Shown: positions 61,195 through 64,000 of the stretch, piece after piece
How positions within the stretch are numbered: position 1 is the first letter of the stretch
How the letters are laid out: every line of letters starts with the position of its first letter
Assembly: GCF_000243415.2 (NCBI RefSeq)
Contig: NZ_KI912270.1
Span: 4,278,001 to 4,342,000, forward strand
Direction of reading: 5' to 3'
DNA: 64,000 nt
From: Mycolicibacterium tusciae JS617
GTDB lineage: Bacteria > Actinomycetota > Actinomycetes > Mycobacteriales > Mycobacteriaceae
Position numbers and translations under genes: made by a program
Notes under the pieces: model-generated
Databases searched by the model: none
What the model was told of the DNA's origin: nothing
The model's input: only the letters and a program-made list of their open reading frames with translations

Positions 61195-61240
61195 CGTCGC
61201 CGGAAGTAACACTTTCGGTCGGCGCTTAGACTGACTTGAT

Positions 61241-61804
61241 ATGAAGTCGATGAGAACAGCCGCGGTAGCCGCAGCGCTGCTTGTCGCTGCCGGCGTGTCC
61301 GCTGGTCACGCGTACGCACAGCCGTCCTCGGAGCCGGCACCGTCACCCAGTCCCGCCGAGGCGGCGCCGCCCTCGGAGGGCGCACCCCCGCCGGGGCCGA
61401 AGACGACCATCGACGCCGACGGCACGTACGCGGTCGGAACGGACATCGTGCCGGGCGTCTACTCGTCGGCGGGACCCATTCCCGACGGCGCAGCGTGCTA
61501 CTGGAAGCGGGTGAGCGGCGACAAGATGGTCGACAATGCGCTCACCAAGAAGCCCGCAGTGGTGCAAGTCCTCGCGAACGACACGACGTTCACCACCAAC
61601 GACTGCCAATCATGGGCGCTGACCAACGCCCCAATGCCACCGCAGGCCGGCGCTGGGGACATACTCGGTCAGCTCGGCAAGCTGATCATCACCGGACCGA
61701 AGGGCCCGTCGGCGCAATCAGCCCCGGCGGCCACGGTGCCGGCTCCTGCGGCCCAGCAGCCAACGGAACATTTGGCGCCCTCGAGCGCTGCGCCTGGACC
61801 CTGA
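61241..61804 (+). CDS. secreted Pro/Ala-rich protein of unknown function
   Basis: Exported protein of 187 aa. Signal peptide (residues 1-~27, GVSAGHAYAQP) is followed by a Pro/Ser-rich linker. A compact domain of ~75 residues then contains DGTYAVGTDIVPGVYSSAGPIPDGAACYWKRVSG and a second Cys in TTNDCQSWAL; this is a domain frequent in actinobacterial secreted proteins. The tail is Pro/Ala-rich. Role unknown. TAGACT lies 8 bases before ATG 61241. The hydrolase gene starts 5 bases after its stop. Confidence 0.82.
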   Translation: MKSMRTAAVAAALLVAAGVSAGHAYAQPSSEPAPSPSPAEAAPPSEGAPPPGPKTTIDADGTYAVGTDIVPGVYSSAGPIPDGAACYWKRVSGDKMVDNALTKKPAVVQVLANDTTFTTNDCQSWALTNAPMPPQAGAGDILGQLGKLIITGPKGPSAQSAPAATVPAPAAQQPTEHLAPSSAAPGP

Positions 61805-61808
61805 CGGC

Positions 61809-63050
61809 GTGACCGACGACGGCCGAATCCGCGTACCGGCGGATCTCGACGCCGTGACCGCAGTCGGCGAGGAAGACCACTCGGAGGTCGACCCGGCATC
61901 GATCGAGCGGATCTGGCAGGCGGCTCGGTACTGGTACCAGGCGGGCATGCATCCGGCGATCCAACTCTGCCTGAGGCACAACGGGAAAGTCGTTCTGAAC
62001 CGCGCCATCGGCCACGGTTGGGGTAATGGGCCAACCGATCCGTCGGACGCCGAAAAGATTCCTGTCACAACGGATACGCCGTTCTGCGCATACTCCGCGG
62101 CGAAGGCGATCACGACGACCGTCGTGCACATGTTGGTCGAACGTAAAGAGTTCTCACTCGATGACCGCGTGTGCGACTACCTGCCGGCCTACACCAGCCA
62201 CGGCAAGGATCGGACCACCATCCGGCACGTGATGACCCACAGCGCAGGCATTCCGATCTACCGCGGACCACGCGTCGACCTCAAACGCATGGACGACAGC
62301 GAGTACACCCGTGAGCAGCTCAGCGCGCTGAAGCCGCTGTACCGGCCCGGCCTCGTGCACATCTACCACGGGCTGACATGGGGACCGCTGATGCGTGAGA
62401 TCGTTTCGGCGGCCACCGGTCGGAACATTCGCGAAATTCTCGCCACCGAGATCCTCGACCCGCTGGGCTTCCGCTGGACTAATTACGGGGTTGCGCCCCA
62501 AGATGTTCCGCTGGTCGCCCCAAGCCACGCCACGGGGAAACCCATGCCCGGGCCGATGGAGAAGGTGTTCAGCCTCGCCGTCGGCGGGTCGATGCACAAT
62601 ATCATCCCGTTCTCGAACTCGCCGCAGTACCTCACCAGCGTGCTGCCGTCGTCCAACAACATCTCGACGGCCAACGAGCTGTCGCGTTTCGCCGAGATTC
62701 TGCGCCGCGGTGGCGAACTCGACGGGGTGCGGGTGCTCAAGCCTGAAACCCTGAAGGCCGCGGTGAAGGAGTGCAGGCGGCTACGCCCCGACGTGGCCAC
62801 CGGTCTGGTGCCGCTGCGCTGGGGTACCGGATACATGCTGGGCTCCAACAGATTCGGCCCGTTCGGCCGCGACGCGCCTGCCGCCTTCGGTCACACCGGC
62901 TTGAGCAACATCGCGGTGTGGGCCGACCCTGAGCGCGGCCTGGCCGCCGGTCTCATCAGCAGCGGCAAGCCGGGCGGGCATCGCGAGGCCAAGCGTTATC
63001 CGGCGCTGATGGATCTCATCGCCGCCGAGTTGTCGCGCACACCGCGATAG
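61809..63050 (+). CDS. serine beta-lactamase-fold hydrolase/esterase
   Basis: Class C beta-lactamase-family hydrolase (413 aa), the type called LipE/LipD/EstB in mycobacteria. The catalytic S-x-x-K is YSAAKAITTT (~residue 95), the Tyr motif is in HIYHGLTWG and the third motif GHTGLSN. Without a signal peptide it is probably a cytoplasmic or cell-associated esterase rather than an antibiotic-resistance enzyme. GTG 61809. Its last 55 bases overlap the convergent oxidoreductase. Confidence 0.9.
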   Translation: MTDDGRIRVPADLDAVTAVGEEDHSEVDPASIERIWQAARYWYQAGMHPAIQLCLRHNGKVVLNRAIGHGWGNGPTDPSDAEKIPVTTDTPFCAYSAAKAITTTVVHMLVERKEFSLDDRVCDYLPAYTSHGKDRTTIRHVMTHSAGIPIYRGPRVDLKRMDDSEYTREQLSALKPLYRPGLVHIYHGLTWGPLMREIVSAATGRNIREILATEILDPLGFRWTNYGVAPQDVPLVAPSHATGKPMPGPMEKVFSLAVGGSMHNIIPFSNSPQYLTSVLPSSNNISTANELSRFAEILRRGGELDGVRVLKPETLKAAVKECRRLRPDVATGLVPLRWGTGYMLGSNRFGPFGRDAPAAFGHTGLSNIAVWADPERGLAAGLISSGKPGGHREAKRYPALMDLIAAELSRTPR

Positions 63051-64000
63051 ATTCCGCGCCGCACAATCACTGACATCAGGATCCGTTCGAACGACCATGC
63101 GGGGAACCGGAAGGGCTTTCCGTTCGGCGCGAAGACCTCGAGACCATCGGGCTGGATTCCGAGGATCGAACCCCACCTCCGACTCGCGGGACGGAAGGAA
63201 CGCAGCGGCTGATCGGCGAACTCGGCCAAGATGTTTCGCGCGAGCAGCCCGTCCGCGCGGTTGCGCGCCGAGCTGCGAAGCGGATCGGTGGCGGCGACGT
63301 CGCCGATCGCGAAAACGCCGCGGTGATCGGGAACCCTCAGCTCGGGCGTGACGCGAACGAATCCGTGCTCGTCGAGAAGCTCGGCCGGCAACCAGTCCGT
63401 GTTGGGCCGAACGCGACCGATCGTCCACAGCACGGCGTCAGCGGATGCGGATGGCTGACCAGTGCTGAATTCGACTGGCGTGCTGGTGATGTCATCGCAC
63501 TCAAAGCCGTCGGGGATCACGGCGCGGTGGCCCGGATGTAGCCGGACCCCGGCCTCGACGAGCTGACTGCGCACCCGATCCCAGGCGCGGTCGTGGTGGT
63601 GTTCCAGCGCACGCTCACCGGGGAAGTACAACTCGACCCGCTTGTTCGGCCACGTCCTAGCCACGTTGTACGCACTGCTCACCGCCGCCGCGCCGCCTCC
63701 GATGACGATCACCGATTCGGCGGTGGCCAGGCGGTCGTGCGTGGCACGCAGCCCGGCAACGATCTCATCGGCCGACTGCAGTTCGGGCCTGCGCCAGAAG
63801 CCGTTGGTAACCCCCGTCGAGATCACCAGCGCGTCATACGGTTCGACGGTGGCGATGCCGTCGGGACGGTCCAGGAAGACCTTCCCCGCGGCCAGATCGA
63901 CGCCGGTCAGCGTCCCCTGGACCGTGCGCACCCGGTCGAGGCCGCGGAACTTGTCGAAGGGAATCCAGTTGTGCCTGGCCCACTCGCCCGGCCGGGACAG
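62996..64000 (-). CDS. FAD-dependent pyridine-nucleotide oxidoreductase (partial)
   Basis: Flavoprotein of the NDH-2/FAD-dependent disulfide-type group. The N-terminus is beyond the right edge; the frame is open to 64000. Visible are LVISTGVTNGFWRRPEL, the NAD(P)-binding motif VIVIGGGAAAVSSAYNVA, TIGRVRPNT and the FAD motif VFAIGDVAATDP. It could be a type II NADH dehydrogenase-like or AIF-like enzyme; the electron acceptor is not evident. The 3' end overlaps the hydrolase by 55 bp. Confidence 0.88.
   Translation of the reverse strand: MSRPGEWARHNWIPFDKFRGLDRVRTVQGTLTGVDLAAGKVFLDRPDGIATVEPYDALVISTGVTNGFWRRPELQSADEIVAGLRATHDRLATAESVIVIGGGAAAVSSAYNVARTWPNKRVELYFPGERALEHHHDRAWDRVRSQLVEAGVRLHPGHRAVIPDGFECDDITSTPVEFSTGQPSASADAVLWTIGRVRPNTDWLPAELLDEHGFVRVTPELRVPDHRGVFAIGDVAATDPLRSSARNRADGLLARNILAEFADQPLRSFRPASRRWGSILGIQPDGLEVFAPNGKPFRFPAWSFERILMSVIVRRGIYRGVRDNSAAMRSISAG

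Noticed and set aside
61809..63050. Antibiotic-resistance beta-lactamase
   Set aside because: The S-x-x-K fold is shared by many esterases; no signal peptide is visible and the closest layout is the LipE/EstB type.

Overview
The window is high-GC actinobacterial DNA from a mycobacterium, most likely an environmental or fast-growing species. The family set shows this: an MmpS/MmpL pair, the ESX-1 genes mycP1-eccE1-espB-espL, a PtpB-type phosphatase beside fadE2, the EF-G-like fusA2 beside an Rv0121-type F420/PPOX protein, a mycobacterial haem-binding secreted protein, and an LCM-type methyltransferase. Several blocks keep the gene order I recall from Mycobacterium tuberculosis (Rv0144-Rv0149 and Rv0153c-Rv0154c; Rv0120c-Rv0121c; the moxR3 region around Rv3162c-Rv3166c). 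A complete fructose PTS, an AzoR/MarR pair and an rsbRST stressosome module are present as well. I saw no rRNA, tRNA or CRISPR array.

Layout. 1-2.8 kb: MmpL (cut by the window edge) and MmpS, divergent from a TetR regulator. 2.9-7.6 kb: two acyl-CoA dehydrogenases (the second is fadE2), a hydrolase, a DUF1348 protein and ptpB. 7.6-15 kb: DUF456 protein, methyltransferase, HAD dehalogenase, quinone oxidoreductase, SDR, aldehyde dehydrogenase, LCM-type methyltransferase and TetR; two of these genes carry apparent frameshifts. 14.8-18.1 kb: TetR, membrane protein and FUSC-type transporter. 18.1-25 kb: pirin, then the fructose PTS (ptsI divergent from deoR-fruK-fruA-ptsH). 25-29.7 kb: a leader ORF and the tail of an ESX-1 locus. 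29.7-36.5 kb: HugZ-like protein, pyrE, an IS3-family element and a four-gene ABC importer. 36.7-42 kb: small membrane and secreted proteins, azoR/marR, the PPOX protein, fusA2 and a YdcF-like protein. 42-48 kb: SigH-like ECF sigma factor, a possible 28-residue membrane peptide, a STAS anti-anti-sigma protein and a stressosome operon ending in a phosphatase/kinase fusion. 48-55.5 kb: transporters, DUF899 protein and the MoxR/DUF58 operon. 55.5-64 kb: O-methyltransferase, coiled-coil protein, Kup, VOC protein and rhomboid protease, haem-binding protein, a secreted protein, a serine beta-lactamase-fold hydrolase and a partial FAD oxidoreductase.

How genes work together. EI, HPr and FruA form a phosphorelay that imports fructose as fructose-1-phosphate, which FruK phosphorylates; the DeoR regulator sits between the two arms. 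RsbR/RsbS would hold RsbT, which on stress should activate the RsbU-type hybrid through its N-terminal domain; the STAS protein encoded alongside is a likely phosphatase substrate. MycP1, EccE1, EspB and EspL belong to ESX-1 secretion, but no ATPase, EccB/D or EsxA/B gene lies in the window.

A recurring feature is a TANNNT -10 hexamer placed so that transcription would start at or within a base or two of the start codon. This leaderless-type arrangement is seen at 17 starts (12 with a 6-base gap, 4 with 7, 1 with 8). It was used to choose several starts and supports one of the frameshift calls.
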